Source: Euglena gracilis
Lineage: Eukaryota > Euglenida > Euglenophyceae > Euglenales
Assembly: GCA_039621445.1 (NCBI GenBank)
Contig: CP154956.1
Span: 59,715,178-59,779,177, forward strand
Length of the DNA: 64,000 nt
Direction of reading: 5' to 3'
The notes under the pieces were generated by a model. It was given only the letters and a program-made list of their open reading frames with translations, ran no database searches and was not told the DNA's origin. Below are positions 45,522 through 56,393 of the stretch, one piece after another; the stretch's first letter is position 1; the number at the start of each line of letters is the position of its first letter. The position numbers and the translations under genes are program-made.

Positions 45522-46014
45522 CTGGGGTGGTACAGGGACCTCCCCCCCGAGGCTCCCTTTTACCCCCAACCCTACAACGGGGGGTTTTGGGGTTAATGGA
45601 AGGCGCAGGGCTAGGGTCAGGACTTTGCTGGGCTGGAGTGCGGCCTAAGCCCTGCCTAACCTCTCCCCAGACGCATCTATCCTCCTCTGCTTGTCCTGGG
45701 CAGCACGATTCCCAAAAGCGGTAGGCCGACACAGGGGAAGAAAGATACCGGCCGCCGAAGTTTGCCCGCCCAGTTGGCCCGCAGAACGGACCAGCCCCCC
45801 CCCCCCTTTTGTTGGGGGCTGGGTAGAGTGATGGAGTGCGATAATGGCCTGATGTACAGCCTAATGCACAGGCAAGTGTTCAACAATGGAGTGATGCCGC
45901 ATTTCGGGCCAGCAAAATTCTGACCCTAACCTTACGCCTTCCATTAACCCCATAAAACCCCTGTTGCAGGGTGGGGGGCAGTACAGGGACGCCTAGGGTC
46001 CCTGTACCACCCCC
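45522..46014. mobile_element. Foldback (inverted repeat) element, arms of about 120 bp
   Basis: The left arm 45,522-45,643 starts CTGGGGTGGTACAGGGACC and includes GGGGTTAATGGAAGGCGCAG. The right arm 45,887-46,014 is its approximate reverse complement, with CGCCTTCCATTAACCCC (written on +) and ending GGTCCCTGTACCACCCCC. The loop is about 240 bp and has no gene. One arm is bordered by a microsatellite and the other by ATATATATGTATAATA. Confidence 0.75.
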
Positions 46015-46067
46015 ATATATATGTATAATACATATACATATATTGAAAATTTTGCAAGACGAAAGAC

Positions 46068-46878
46068 AGGGATCCTCACACATCCTGAAAAGGAAATTCA
46101 CGGAAATTCACGGAGGATCACGGAAATGGGCGGAAGGCCATTTTCATGGAAATCACGGAAAATCACGGAAAGTCACGGATGAGGAGGAGGGTTCGGGAAA
46201 AAATCTTGGTTTTTTTTGAATGTGTTTTGTTTGTGCAGACACATTTTGATGGGATGCTTTGCTTATTCTCTGCCTTTCCAAACAGACAATGACGTCCAAT
46301 TCATTTTTTTGTAATTTTTCTTCCCAGCCAGGACACCCCACTGAAGCAGTTGGATTTTCGGGAGTCGGTGAAGAAGCAAAAAAACCACACCCAGACAATC
46401 ACAGATGATTTTGTGGCCGTTTTCCTCCATCTTGGTCTCCCGGTCACAAAATTGGACCTCGAAAGCATCAGAGGTGTTCTCCAAAAATACACACAAGGGC
46501 ATCTGGGTTTTATGACCTTCCACCTTCCCGCCAGGCTGCATGCGGAAGGGTCAATCGCTATATCGGTCTGCTGACAGGGTTTTGGCAACCCATTTAGGGG
46601 CAATCAAGAAAAAATTCAAGGACAAAAGGTTGTTTTTTCCCCTCCTGTACATTTTTTTTATCTTCATATACAGGTGTGAATAGGAACTGGGGGATCTCCA
46701 GGACTATATTATGGAGAAACGATCCGCTGCCACAACCACCCAAATATGGATCCAGTGCAGAATGGAATGTGGCCTTTGACCTTTTCCGGAAACAGGAAAT
46801 TCACGGAAATTCACGGAAAATCACGGAAAATCACGGATACATTTTGGCCTCGGCCAGCACGGACGTGTGAGGATCCCG
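46068..46878. mobile_element. Possible inverted-end element with TCACGGAAA clusters
   Basis: The left end GGGATCCTCACACATCC (about 46,070-46,086) is mirrored by GGACGTGTGAGGATCCC (about 46,860-46,876), with one mismatch. Just inside each end is a cluster of GGAAATTCACGGAAATTCAC (46,090-46,180 and 46,793-46,835) built of 10-11-base TCACGGAAA(A/T) units. The clusters are in direct, not inverted, orientation. About 0.65 kb lies between. Confidence 0.55.
46329..46560 (+). CDS. Exon-like frame, unidentified
   Basis: After TTCTTCCCAG, a frame reads LKQLDFRESVKKQKNHTQTI, then TDDFVAVFLHLGLPVTKLDL and ESIRGVLQKYT, with balanced composition. No stop occurs for about 75 codons, but a minus-strand frame is also open and no family is recognised. 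It lies within the inverted-end segment above and could be a fragment of a carried gene or chance. Confidence 0.25.
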
Positions 46879-47158
46879 AGGAAAGATATACGGTGTTGCA
46901 TGATGAATTATGTTGCAGAATGAAAAACTACTGGAGAAAAAAAATACTTTTTTTTAGCAGAAATTATTACACTCCTGAGGAATCTAAATGCAAGTTGCTT
47001 TTTATTGCATTTTTTTTAATGTTTTGAAGGCATTCTTTGCATTTCATTTTCTGCATTTTTTTGAAGTTTCTGATTGATACCCTCCTTGCCCTGTCATTAA
47101 TTTCTTTGTGGGAATTGCAGCCCCAGACTCCTCTTTATCTCCCCAGCCCAGGCCAGGA

Positions 47159-47300
47159 TGCTGCCCCGGCCAATGAAAGCTGACGGCTGTGGTCCCGACG
47201 CCGGGACCCCGTCCGATGTCATCTGCCTCACGGACGTGGACCGGGCTGCAGAGCTGGCGGCACAATCCCTGGCCACTGCGACGCCAGCTGGAAACCTCTT
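47159..47300 (+). CDS. Exon candidate, unidentified
   Basis: After CCCAGGCCAG, the frame MLPRPMKADGCGPDAGTPSD is followed by VICLTDVDRAAELAAQSLAT. It is GC-rich at third positions, with a helical tail (DRAAELAAQSLA). The donor is not resolved. It may belong to the helical-repeat protein suggested downstream; that link is only inference. Confidence 0.35.
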
Positions 47301-47514
47301 TATGATGTGGCTTCCAGCTTGGAACAGAGTTGTTGCGGGGGGTGAAGTTTGGCGTTAAGGTTGAAAAGGTGTTCCACGGGCGTCTGTTGTTGGCGACTCC
47401 GAAGAGGACGCCTCGGAGGATTCCACACAGGGATTTGGTCGCCCCTCCAGCTGCCAATTCACTGCCTGTCGTTGAGGGCAACGTGATGAGGCATCTTTCA
47501 ATGCAGGTCACCCC

Positions 47515-47690
47515 CCCCCCTGGGTGCTATGTGCAGACAGTGAAGGAAGGGCATTTTGGACCCCTGAAGGGTTGTTGTTTGGGGGTTGGTAGTGTCACAG
47601 CGCACCTCTTGGCACCAAGGCGGCCGAAAATGGCTCTTTTCAAGGGTATATTGCCTGTGCGGCCCACGCTGGGCCAAAACCACTCGGGGG
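47515..47690. repeat. Dispersed repeat D1, copy c
   Basis: GGGTGCTATGTGCAGACAG, TTGGGGGTTGGTAGTGTCAC, AGCGCACC..., GGCACCAAGGCGGCCGAAAA, TGGC. It aligns to copies a and b but is more diverged, and the central palindrome is lost. It ends in a G run of about 14. Confidence 0.55.
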
Positions 47691-48041
47691 GGGGGGGGGG
47701 GCAGGCCAGGCACCTCAGGCCACAAGGCACTTCCCCCCAAAATGGAACTTGGTCACCATGTCTCTTGTCGTACGTTCAAAGTGCCGAAGTGAACTTCTTT
47801 GAAGAAGTGCTGAATGGGAGGGTCTTTCGGCCACGGTTGTCACGAACCCCAGCCACTGTGAGCTGAAGGCCCGACCCCTGGGGCAGAGGCAGAGGAGGGG
47901 GCCATCGCCATCAGCCCCGAGGCCAGGGTATTAAGTGGGTTTTGATTTTTGGTTTTGCACAGGGGGGGTCAGACCACCCCTCCCCACAGGCTGCCTCCCT
48001 CCCTCCCTCGCCGCTCACTAAACACTCTGCCCGAGGCGCAG

Positions 48042-48191
48042 CTCCACGCCCGCACGTTCGCCGTCCTGGCCTCGTCCTGGCTGGCGGGCGGGGGGGAGGA
48101 CGTGCGGCCGGTGCTGGACGCCTTCCTGCCCCGCCTCGTCCCTCTCATCCAGCCCGGCTTGCCAAAGGAGACTGTCTTTGGGCTGTTTCAG
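48042..48191 (+). CDS. Helical-repeat (HEAT-like) protein exon, tentative
   Basis: The acceptor GAGGCGCAG ends at 48,041 and the donor TTTCAG|GTGTGT is at 48,192, a full 50 codons. It encodes LHARTFAVLASSWLAGGGED, then VRPVLDAFLPRLVPLIQPGL and PKETVFGLFQ. Paired amphipathic helices with Leu/Val spacing and a Pro in the turn are what HEAT or ARM repeats look like. No specific protein can be named, and the frame might also be joined to upstream sequence (LNTLPEAQ). Confidence 0.5.
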
Positions 48192-48836
48192 GTGTGTGCC
48201 AGCCCAGCGGCCCGCTGTTGCCTGCCGACACGGCCCCCCTCGACATTTCCTTGATGCTTTTTTTTTCATTTTGTGTGTTGGTTGTTTTTGTCTACACATC
48301 GTTTCTTGCCATGACATCTGCTTTTCTTGTTTCTTTTGCCAATTTACAAATGATAACTTTTGATGGGTTGTTTCTTTGCTCTTGTTTTGTGTGCCAACGG
48401 TTGCTCTTGTCAACGAATGTGTCATATCCACATGGTATCTGTTGAAGGACCTGGGGTGGTTCTCCAGAAACATTGGTCCCTTTGTTTTTGCCATTCACCC
48501 TTTGGGAGCAGGATCGTTGTTGGTGGATGACTTGAAGTGGAGAGAGCCCCCCATTTACGTCGGACCCGATATTTCTGTCTGGGGTGGGTCGTAGGGTTGT
48601 CTTTGTCTCTTCGTCTATCTGACCAAAACCGTCCAGGGTCCGTTGCAAGAAGTCAAATTTTCATTCAAGTTCAACGACGGAGTGAAAATGCAGAAGATTT
48701 CGACAATTGAACAGGAAGAGAATTTGAAATTTGAGAACCCTCTCTGAATCAGTTCATTTAGAACTCCCCTTTCAAATTGAAATTTATCATCTTTTTTTGC
48801 CTTCTCGTCACTTTTCATCTTTGTTCATTGTACCAG

Positions 48837-49050
48837 AGTGATAGCCACCACGTGCCAGTGGGCCAAACAGGGCAGACAGTGCCTGCGGGTGCCACAGGTA
48901 CTTCGACACGTCTTGGGCTTCCTGGCAGTGGCTCGCTCAACATCTTCTGGACGAGACGCCGCCGCCGCAGGCGAGGGGATCCAGATGGTGATCCAGTTGT
49001 TACTCCGGCTTGCTCTTCTGCATGGCTGCCGTATCCAGGCACCATTTTGA
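48837..49050 (+). CDS. Helical exon candidate ending at a stop
   Basis: After TTGTACCAG the frame reads ATTCQWAKQGRQCLRVPQ, then VLRHVLGFLAVARSTSSGRD and EGIQMVIQLLLRLALLHGCR, ending TGA at 49,048-49,050. Leu-rich amphipathic helices again suggest an alpha-solenoid. A strong internal donor (CACAG|GTACTTCG) could instead end the exon at about 48,897. Unidentified. Confidence 0.35.
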
Positions 49051-49189
49051 TCCGCCAGCGTTAAATGAATGGGGTGGAGAATTACAGAGAGGTGCAAACC
49101 AGGTTTTGAATAGAGGTGACCTCTTAATGGGACTTGCACGTAGTGGACGGCTAAAAAAACCTAGCATTGCAAATTTCAGATTATTTATG

Positions 49190-49925
49190 ATGCGCCGGGG
49201 GGGGGAGGGGGTCGAAAAACGCTCATTTTCGGCTTAAAACATGCTTTCCGGGTCCGGCAGGCCAAAAAAAAATTGGTTCAAGCAATTTTTTCGATTTTTT
49301 CGACTTTTTTGACCCGTTTTTGACCCAAAGTCAATGGACTTCGGGACAAAAAAAAAAAACGGGGCGGGGGGGGGGGGGATCGAAAAACGCCCATTTTTCG
49401 GCTCAAAACAGGTTTTTCAAACAGGTTCCAGGTCCGGGAAACCAAAAATATCGTTTCGGGCAAAAAAAAAATTCGATTTTTTTCGCCTTTGGCCAAAAAC
49501 GGCCAAGCCAAAACTGTACACTGTACAAAATGGCCAAAATTGACCGAAAAATGGCCGTAACTGGGGCTAGGCGGGAGTTGCCGGGAAATCAAAGTACCAT
49601 TAGGTGGAGCATTTTAAGGGATTCGATTTGGGTCTCCGGACATTTCCTTTGATTCCCCACCATTTTTGAGCAATTATAGAAAAGTTGATTTTTTGACCCC
49701 AAAAAGCGGCCGAAAAAGGTCAGGTCGCAAGCCTGCCGCGCTGTTTTGGGCCGTAAGTTGACCATATTTTGGGGTAGGCGGGGAGTTGCGGGGAAATCAA
49801 AGTACCATGATAGATAGATCATTTTCAGGGTTTCAAATTAGGTCTCGGGACATTTCCTTTGATTTTACTTCATTTCCGAGATATTTTGAAAACGTCGATT
49901 TTTGACCCCGAAAACGGCCCAAAAT
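49190..49925. repeat. Dispersed/inverted repeat R (GTCGAAAAACGCCCATTTTCGG)
   Basis: Two successive copies of a block GGGGTCGAAAAACGCYCATT, TTCGGCT(C/T)AAAACA, TTTCCGGGTCCGG...GGCC, TTTTTTCGACTTTTTTGACC start at about 49,200 and 49,378. Related GGGGAGTTGC(G)GGGAAATC, AAAGTACCAT and GACATTTCCTTTGATT blocks follow at 49,570-49,670 and 49,775-49,870. The same blocks recur on both strands at 52.1-52.9 kb. Frames through it are not genes. Confidence 0.8.
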
Positions 49926-50324
49926 GGCCCCTGAACAGGGACCAAACTTCCGGCTCAACTTTGTCTCTAAATCGGCCCAGTTTTTCTTTGGGCCAATCCT
50001 CACCCTAACCCATGGAGCTCTGGCCGTAGCTCAAACCAACTCCAAGGACATGGCCCCAACTTCCCTACAACTTCCCTTCCCTCCCCCCCCCTCTGATTCC
50101 CCGGAAACAATCCCCCCTAGACTAATTTTATTGCCCCCAGGGGCCATACAGCTAGCTCAGCCATAAACGTGTTCCAAAGCAAACGGCTTTGTATATTTTA
50201 TGGCATCTGCAATTTAAGGCCGACGAGACAAACATTAAAATAAAAGCCCAATTTGACCGCTGGATTGTGCAGTGATGATTGGAAGGATTTTGATTGTCAA
50301 TGTTTGTCTGCATCAAACGTCCAG

Positions 50325-50466
50325 GTACGACTGTTCCGCCAGACGTGGTGCCTGCCGGGGGCTGGGACCAGGATGCCCGGGGCAAGTGCGGTGGCAGCGT
50401 CCCGGGAGAGGTGGACCGCATGCTGGAACTCGCCGCCACCTGCGACCCGGAGTTGCGCTCCATTTG
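50325..50466 (+). CDS. Exon candidate, unidentified
   Basis: The acceptor ACGTCCAG ends at 50,324 and the donor CATTTG|GTGTGT is at 50,467. The frame reads TTVPPDVVPAGGWDQDARGK, then GEVDRMLELAATCDPELRSI and W. The C-terminal helix could be part of an alpha-solenoid like the exons at 48.0 and 54.1 kb. Phase 1 in, 2 out. Confidence 0.4.
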
Positions 50467-50929
50467 GTGTGTCCGGTGGGCAGAGAGTGCTCTCCTCAGC
50501 AAGGAAAGCGTCCACTCTGCCCCATGTGCAGGATTGCCTGCCATTTTCCCAGCGTCGGACATTGTTGCCAAGGCTCTGTTATTTTGTGCTTTTTCTGAAA
50601 CCCCTTTTCCCTCCAGTGTGACCCCCCCCTGTGTGACCCCCATGTGTGACCCTCATGTGTGACCCCCTGTAGTTTTCCAGAATGGGTTTGGGCCGCTGGG
50701 GGAAGGCACCCACGATCACTCTGGTCTTGAGGCACTATAAGGTTCTAAGACACTCTGGCCAGAATATTTTTGAAGGATTTCGGTCGAGGGCAGGGTGTCA
50801 TTAAAGCTGGAGGGGACCCAGTCCCTCTGGGGGTTTCCAGCCCCAGAACCATCGACGAGTTTCCTTTTCCAGTCCATCCCCCCGAAGGTTGGCTAACGGA
50901 TTTTTTAACTTTCAGAGGGACGAAGATGG

Positions 50930-51480
50930 GCAAAAAAAAATGGGCAAAAATTGGTTGAAAAGGGTCAAAATTGGCAAAAATTGTCAAAAATTGTCAAAGT
51001 GGTCCAAAAATCGAATTTTTTTTTTGCAAAACTGACGGTTTTTTTGGTAGCGCCATTTTTTTGGGGTACCGGTTTATGACCCAGTTGGGCCCAGTTGCAA
51101 TTGGGGTTCAAGTTAAAAGGGGGCCAGCCATTGCGACAGAGCCAGCCCTTGTCCAGCCAGCCCAAGTCTCCTAGCCCCTGAGCTGACCCCCCCCCCCCAA
51201 GGCCGTCCTGTTTGGGGGGGGGGGGTAGGTGGGTGGGGGGACGGTGGGTGGGTCAACCTGGGGGCCGGATTATTTGTTGGTGGATTTTCAAAAAAACAGT
51301 TGTCGAGTGGGTTTGGGCCTGGGGACAAGTGACCCCCGGGGATAACTTGGTGGCTGAAGCTCCAAGTCTCTTTGACCTCTCTCTGGAATTTCGCACTTTT
51401 CCATCTTATATTCCATTTGGCTGGAAATACTCTGGTTATTTTAGTTTTCCCCTAAAAGCGTTCTGTCCATCCATGACACA
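50930..51480. other. No gene; TTGTCAAAA words and C/G runs
   Basis: AAATTGTCAAAA/AAATTGGCAAAA words repeat at 50,945-51,000. CCCCCCCCCCAAGG...GGGGGGGGGG near 51,186-51,230 is a hairpin-like pair. No coding feature. Confidence 0.4.
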
Positions 51481-51851
51481 GAGCTCTAACCCCCCCCCAC
51501 TTATAAACCTCTGGGGTTTATAAGATACGGTTTGGGTTGGTCGGCCGAAGGGGGGGGATATAGGGGGGGGGGGTTATAGTATCCGGAATTATTGGTGAAA
51601 TCCGACCCCTCAAAATGACCCCAAAACCCCCGAAATCAGCAATTTTGGGCGAATTTGGTCAAAATAGCATTTTTGATGATGGTCGGTCTCAAAAAAATTG
51701 CCAAAATATCAGTTTTTGGGTGGTTTGCAGCGGAAAAAAATCGTCCCCGGCGGTTTCCATTTTTCTTCCCGGGGGGGGGGGGTTATAGGATCCGGTTTGG
51801 TTGGTTGGGCGGGGGGGGGGGGGTGTTATAAGTGGGAGGGTCGCTGAGCTC
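51481..51851. mobile_element. Foldback family 4 element
   Basis: The left end is GAGCTCTAACCCCCCCCCAC then TTATAAAC. The right end is GTTATAAGTGGGAGGGTCGC then TGAGCTC, an imperfect inverse. A second inverted TTTATAAG-/CTTATAAA pair lies just inside the left end (51,500-51,525). The interior has G runs preceding TTATAG(G/T)ATCCGG twice (about 51,572 and 51,783). A solo relative (GTTTATAAGTGGGGGGTGGG) lies at 53,020-53,045. Confidence 0.55.
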
Positions 51852-52069
51852 TTATCTCTTTAGAGTAAGAGCGAAGCTTACCAACAGGGAAAAGTGGGGG
51901 GTCGGACCCCCCTCCCCCAGCCCCCCCCCCCTCTGGGACGACCGTGAAAACCGCGGATTATCACCATGACCCCGGCCCGGTTCCCGGAATTTTTTTTTTC
52001 AGATGCGAGCGACTGGATTTCTAGTTTCCGAATCACCTGGGTTTGACCCCTAACTCCCCGCCAGACCCG

Positions 52070-52965
52070 AGTTATTCACGCGCGAAGGGGTCCAAACTGG
52101 GTAGGATCGGCCCGCCCCCCCTGGATAAGCCCCCCCCCCCCTTTGGACTCTGCCATTTCGGCCAAAAAGTGTCAATTTTCAAAATATCTCCAAAATGAAG
52201 CCAGATCAAAGGAAATGTCCGGAGACCTAATTTGAAGCCCTTGGAACGCCCCATCTACCGGTATTTTGATTTCCCCGCAACTCCCCGCCTAGCCCGAGAT
52301 ACGGCTGTTTTTGGCCCAGATGGCCGTTTTGTACACTTTTCCCTCTGTTCGACTTAGCCGTTTTCGGGGGGTGGGGGGTCAAAAAACCAATGTTTTCAAA
52401 ATTTCTCGAAAATGATGCAAAATCAAAGGAATTGCCTTTCGAATTTTTTCGACTTTTTTTGACCCGGTTTTGGCCCGAAGTCAATGGGTCGGCGGCCCAA
52501 AACGGGGCGCTGGCGGGTCGAAAAACGTTCATTTTCGACTCAAAAACAGTTTTTCCGGGTCCGGGAGGCCCAAAAACCATCGTTTCGGGTAAAAATTTTT
52601 TTGATTTTTTTCGACTTTTTTTGGCCGAAAACGGCTAAGTCGAACAGTGGAAAAAGTGTACAAAATGGCCTAAAATGGCCTAAATTGGCCGAAAAACGCC
52701 CGTATCTCGGGCTACGCGGGGAGTTGTGGGGAAACCATAATCCCAGTACATAGAGCGTCCCAGGGGCTTCAATTTAGGTTTCTGGACATTTTTTTTGCCC
52801 GAAACGATGTTTTAGGCGTCCCGGGACCCGGAAAAACTGTTTTTCAGCCGAAAATGAGCGTTTTTCGACCCACCGGCCCCCCCATTTCTGGCACAAAACC
52901 CATGGATTTCAGGCAAAAGAGCTCCATGGAGTGGGCCGGTATGTATGGAGGGGTCAATGAAGGGG
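52070..52965. repeat. Large inverted repeat built from repeat R
   Basis: The segment 52,200-52,330 (AAAGGAAATGTCCGGAGACC, ..., CCCGCAACTCCCCGCCTAGC, CCGAGATACGG) is the reverse complement of 52,680-52,790. The segment 52,495-52,600 (GGGTCGAAAAACGTTCATTT, ...GGGTCCGGGAGGCC..., CATCGTTTCGGG) is the reverse complement of about 52,797-52,895. The whole is a nested palindrome made from the family at 49.2-49.9 kb. Confidence 0.75.
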
Positions 52966-53089
52966 TGGGTCAATGAAGGGGTGGGTGCGCGCTTATTAAG
53001 AGCTCAGCACTATTCAAAACCTGGTTTATAAGTGGGGGGTGGGTTTTAAAGTTTGGAATTTTGGCTCCTCGATTCTTTGGGGGCAACCT

Positions 53090-53520
53090 TACAGGTACAG
53101 CCTCGCCAGCAATGAGCCCTCCCCTGCGGGCAAGCCGGTGTGGACTGCAGGCAGGCCTGGATGCCGACGTTGCCAGGTCCACCGGCATCCACACCTGGCA
53201 GCAATGGCGGAGCTGCTGGCTACGAAGGTTGCGGAGGTCAGGGCCATGGTTTTTTTTCAAAGCAAAAAAAAACTGGATCGGTAGGTTGTGTCTGTGCCAC
53301 CCATTAGTTTCCCCCTTCAACATTCCCCATTCCTGTCCTTGATTTTGTATTGTTCGGTATGAACATGGTAGTCTTTTGTTGTCACTTGAGATCTCATCCA
53401 TTCGAGAAGAACTCATGGTCAAGACGCGGCTGGAAGCTAGTACAGTGGATTACCTGACGTTTGTCATTGCTGTCCGGTGTGCCAGATTGTGCACTTGCAA
53501 CAATGTTTCAAATTTAAGTA
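53090..53520 (+). CDS. Two weak exon candidates, unidentified
   Basis: Around 53,200-53,240 a frame reads AAMAELLATKVAE before a GT. At 53,380-53,515 a frame reads LEISSIREELMVKTRLEAST, then VDYLTFVIAVRCARL, before TTTAA|GTAAAA. Both have natural-looking helical composition. Borders are poor and no family is recognised. Confidence 0.25.
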
Positions 53521-54056
53521 AAATGCGGGGATGGAGGGTCGAGGGAAGTATTTTTTGTTATTTCTTTATTGTTTAAGATCATAAATGCAAGCAATTGCCG
53601 AGCTGATTTCTCTCCCGTTATTATTGTTGATGTTCTACCCGAGCAGATTTTTTTTTGTTTCCCATTTTCCCCTTGGCAACCAACTCCATTTGCAGCCAGC
53701 AGCTACTGCCTCTTCCTCGACATTGAGGAAGTTTATCTCTTTTTCCCCAGCCCGATAGGCAGCTGCTCTGGTGCTGGATAATTGCCCCTGGCCAGGTTGA
53801 TGGCCCGCTTTTTTCGGACTCCACTCGACAAGAAGTACATGATTTCTGAAGGAAAATATGAACCCTACTTTCATCGGAATTCGATTTGGCCGGCTCTGTT
53901 TTCTTGTTTCGCCTCAGGTGAACACAACAGGTCCCTGTCCAGCGTTGGTAGCACGAAGCCCCAGGGCTGAACAAAATTTGGACCCCGACACTCCAAGGAG
54001 TCTCCCCTGCTGTAATCAGCCTGAAGATATTTGTCGCCCATGTCTCATGCAGGCAG

Positions 54057-54221
54057 GTCCAGCAGCAGTCCGAGGCCCCCGCCCGCAACGCAGCGCTGCA
54101 GACTCTGCGGCTGGCGTGCAGCCACTGCCCACCGCTGTTGGGGACGGCGCTGGCGGGGGAGACGTCCTCACCGGCCCTCGTGCGCCTGAAGGACCGCCTC
54201 GGCCCACAGCCCGGCCCGCAG
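54057..54221 (+). CDS. HEAT/ARM-like helical exon
   Basis: The acceptor AGGCAG ends at 54,056 and the donor CCGCAG|GTCCCA is at 54,222. It has exactly 55 codons and no Met. The peptide begins VQQQSEAPARNAALQTLRLA, continues CSHCPPLLGTALAGETSSPA and ends LVRLKDRLGPQPGPQ. The A-R-N-A-A-L-x-x-L-x-x-A pattern is characteristic of HEAT repeat first helices. It is the clearest solenoid-like exon here. It may belong with the exons at 48.0 and 50.3 kb; the parent protein is unknown. Confidence 0.5.
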
Positions 54222-56393
54222 GTCCCATCCGTTCGTTTCTCTGAGGACGCCTTTCATTTAAAATCCCAACATCTCTGCCAGAGAATTGACCATCCCAAAA
54301 CCAAGCCACACCAAAAACATTGATCCTTAACCGATTTTGCTAAAAAGTTGACTTGTAAATAGAATTCCTCCGTTCCTTTTTAAAGAAAATCCTTTTTAAG
54401 AAGAGGTCCAGCGGATTTTTTTTGAGCTGGTTTGAACCACAAGGCTGAAATGGACAATGCCCTGGCATTTATCTCATTTTTCTGGGCTCATTTCTGTTTC
54501 GAAAAATCAGTGAGCCGCTGAACCAGAGAAGAAAAGTCATTTTTTTCAGTCAAGGCACATAACTCAGGAGTAGATCTATTCATTTTAATCTGAATTTTCT
54601 TGGGTTCCAGGTCAAACTGAAACAGCCATGAAACCCCAATGACGGACTTTAAAGCACCAAGTGCATCATTCCAGTTTTTCCTCTCCATTTTGCCATGGAG
54701 AATATTTCTTGGAGTGTATTTTCTGATTATTATTTTTATTGAAATAAATTCCCCTCTTCCACCCAATATCTGATCGGTTGTGTGTGTGACTCCGGGGAGG
54801 GCGTTTGGGGTTCCAAAAAACTTTGGCCAGTCGCACCATTTTTTTTCAATGGCATTTTTGTTTTGTTTTGTTTCATGTTTTGGGGGGTCTCAACAGTCCC
54901 CAAAATGAGCATTTATAAACATTTTTCCAGAATTTTTTGACCTTGTGGCTCCTTTCAGGATTCTTTTCGCAGGGGTTACTCCGCGTTCTCTGTTCTGCTT
55001 TTTAAGAGTTTCTCCCATCTTCACTCCCCCCACGAGGATGCATTTGGCAATACTGGATTGCTGCTTGAGAAGGATGGTAAAGAGAGTGTGTTTACACAGG
55101 CTTGATGGGCGACTGCCTTTTCTGTCAGTCGTTGGCCAACTACCTCCTGAACGACTCCACCTTGGAGGAGTGTTGGGCTCTGCAACGAGCATTTTCTGGG
55201 GATGAGGCCAATGGGCACCACGCCGAGTTCGCTGCAGACCCGAAGGGCTCCAGAAAACCCCAGGTGTATCATTTCTCTATGACGTCAACCTTTTTTATGT
55301 AGAAAATTATAAAATAAGCAGACCATCGGCAATGTTTTATTATATTAAACAAAATGGAGCAGGAATCAATTGCAATGGTTTTTTCTGCCACCGAGATGAC
55401 AAAGGTTATACCTTTCAACACGTTTTGTTTTCTCAGAACCTTTTGCATCTACAGTCCTAAAATTTGAGTAGAACGTTTCGGACTGCTTGTGCCACACTCA
55501 TTGCAACATCTTTTTTTTGCAAGAGCAAACACCTTTCCTTCAGCTGCTTGCACCAAACCCCTTCGCAAAAAATGGACCACCCCCGAGATTCGAGCAACCG
55601 ACCCAAAAATAAAATCACAAGGCCCCGGTCCAATGAAGATAAAGTTCATGCACAAGTACTTTGTTTGCAGAGGGCTGACGATCGGAAACGATACCGGTCG
55701 AAGAAGCGCCATCGGGGCGGTGAAGCCTGACCCTTCTCACACCAAATCTCTGCGGCACGCCACGTTGGCCGTTGTAATCATTCTGTCACCTCCACCACGG
55801 TATGGAGAGGGCTAGTGGCCTTCTTGATGATTTTTTCTGGCTGCGGCAAAGAGAATTTGCGTGATAAAACTTATAGTTTTTTGGAGTTGGTAAAATCAAA
55901 TGTCCACATGTGGATGTGCACATTCGTTTTGCCTCTAAATTCCCGTTAGTTCGCCAGTTTTAAGGCAGTTTCTTTTTGAACACCCCATGGGCAAGAGCTA
56001 TGCTTTTATAGAACGAGGTTGGCTGCATTCAAAATTCAAAAGGAGAATAGGTCTCCCATGTGTGTCACACCAAAAGATGGTTCCGAAATCTGTTTTAAAA
56101 GAAAGTTCCCTCAAGAGCGCTCCAAAGACGCCCAATGTTTTTTTGAACTTTTTGAACTTAATTTTCCACCGTCACCATTGCAAGCAGGAAAATGTGAGTT
56201 TTTGGCTGCGGGAAAGAGGGAAGCCATCGTTTGGATGTTTTCTCATCAGATTTTTGCAGATCCGCCGACCAAATCCGTTGCGATGGTTTCACTGTGGTCC
56301 TTCGTGTCTGTTCCCTTCAGAGGCTTTTCATTGCCGAGTGCTGTGATGTGCCAGCCGGGCCCCTTTCCATTCGCCGGCCGATGAGGGCCCGCG
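54222..56393. other. No confident gene; weak frames upstream of the kinesin
   Basis: Low-GC sequence. A frame at 55,100-55,195 reads LMGDCLFCQSLANYLLNDST, and another at 56,019-56,384 reads RSPMCVTPKDGSEICFKRKF. They have balanced composition but no family or splice context I can defend. The latter ends just before the kinesin ATG. Confidence 0.3.

Noticed and set aside
46301-46603. Minus-strand frame opposite the 46.3-46.6 kb frame
   Set aside because: Trp/Phe/Cys-rich and without homology. The + frame has the more natural composition, and neither is certain.
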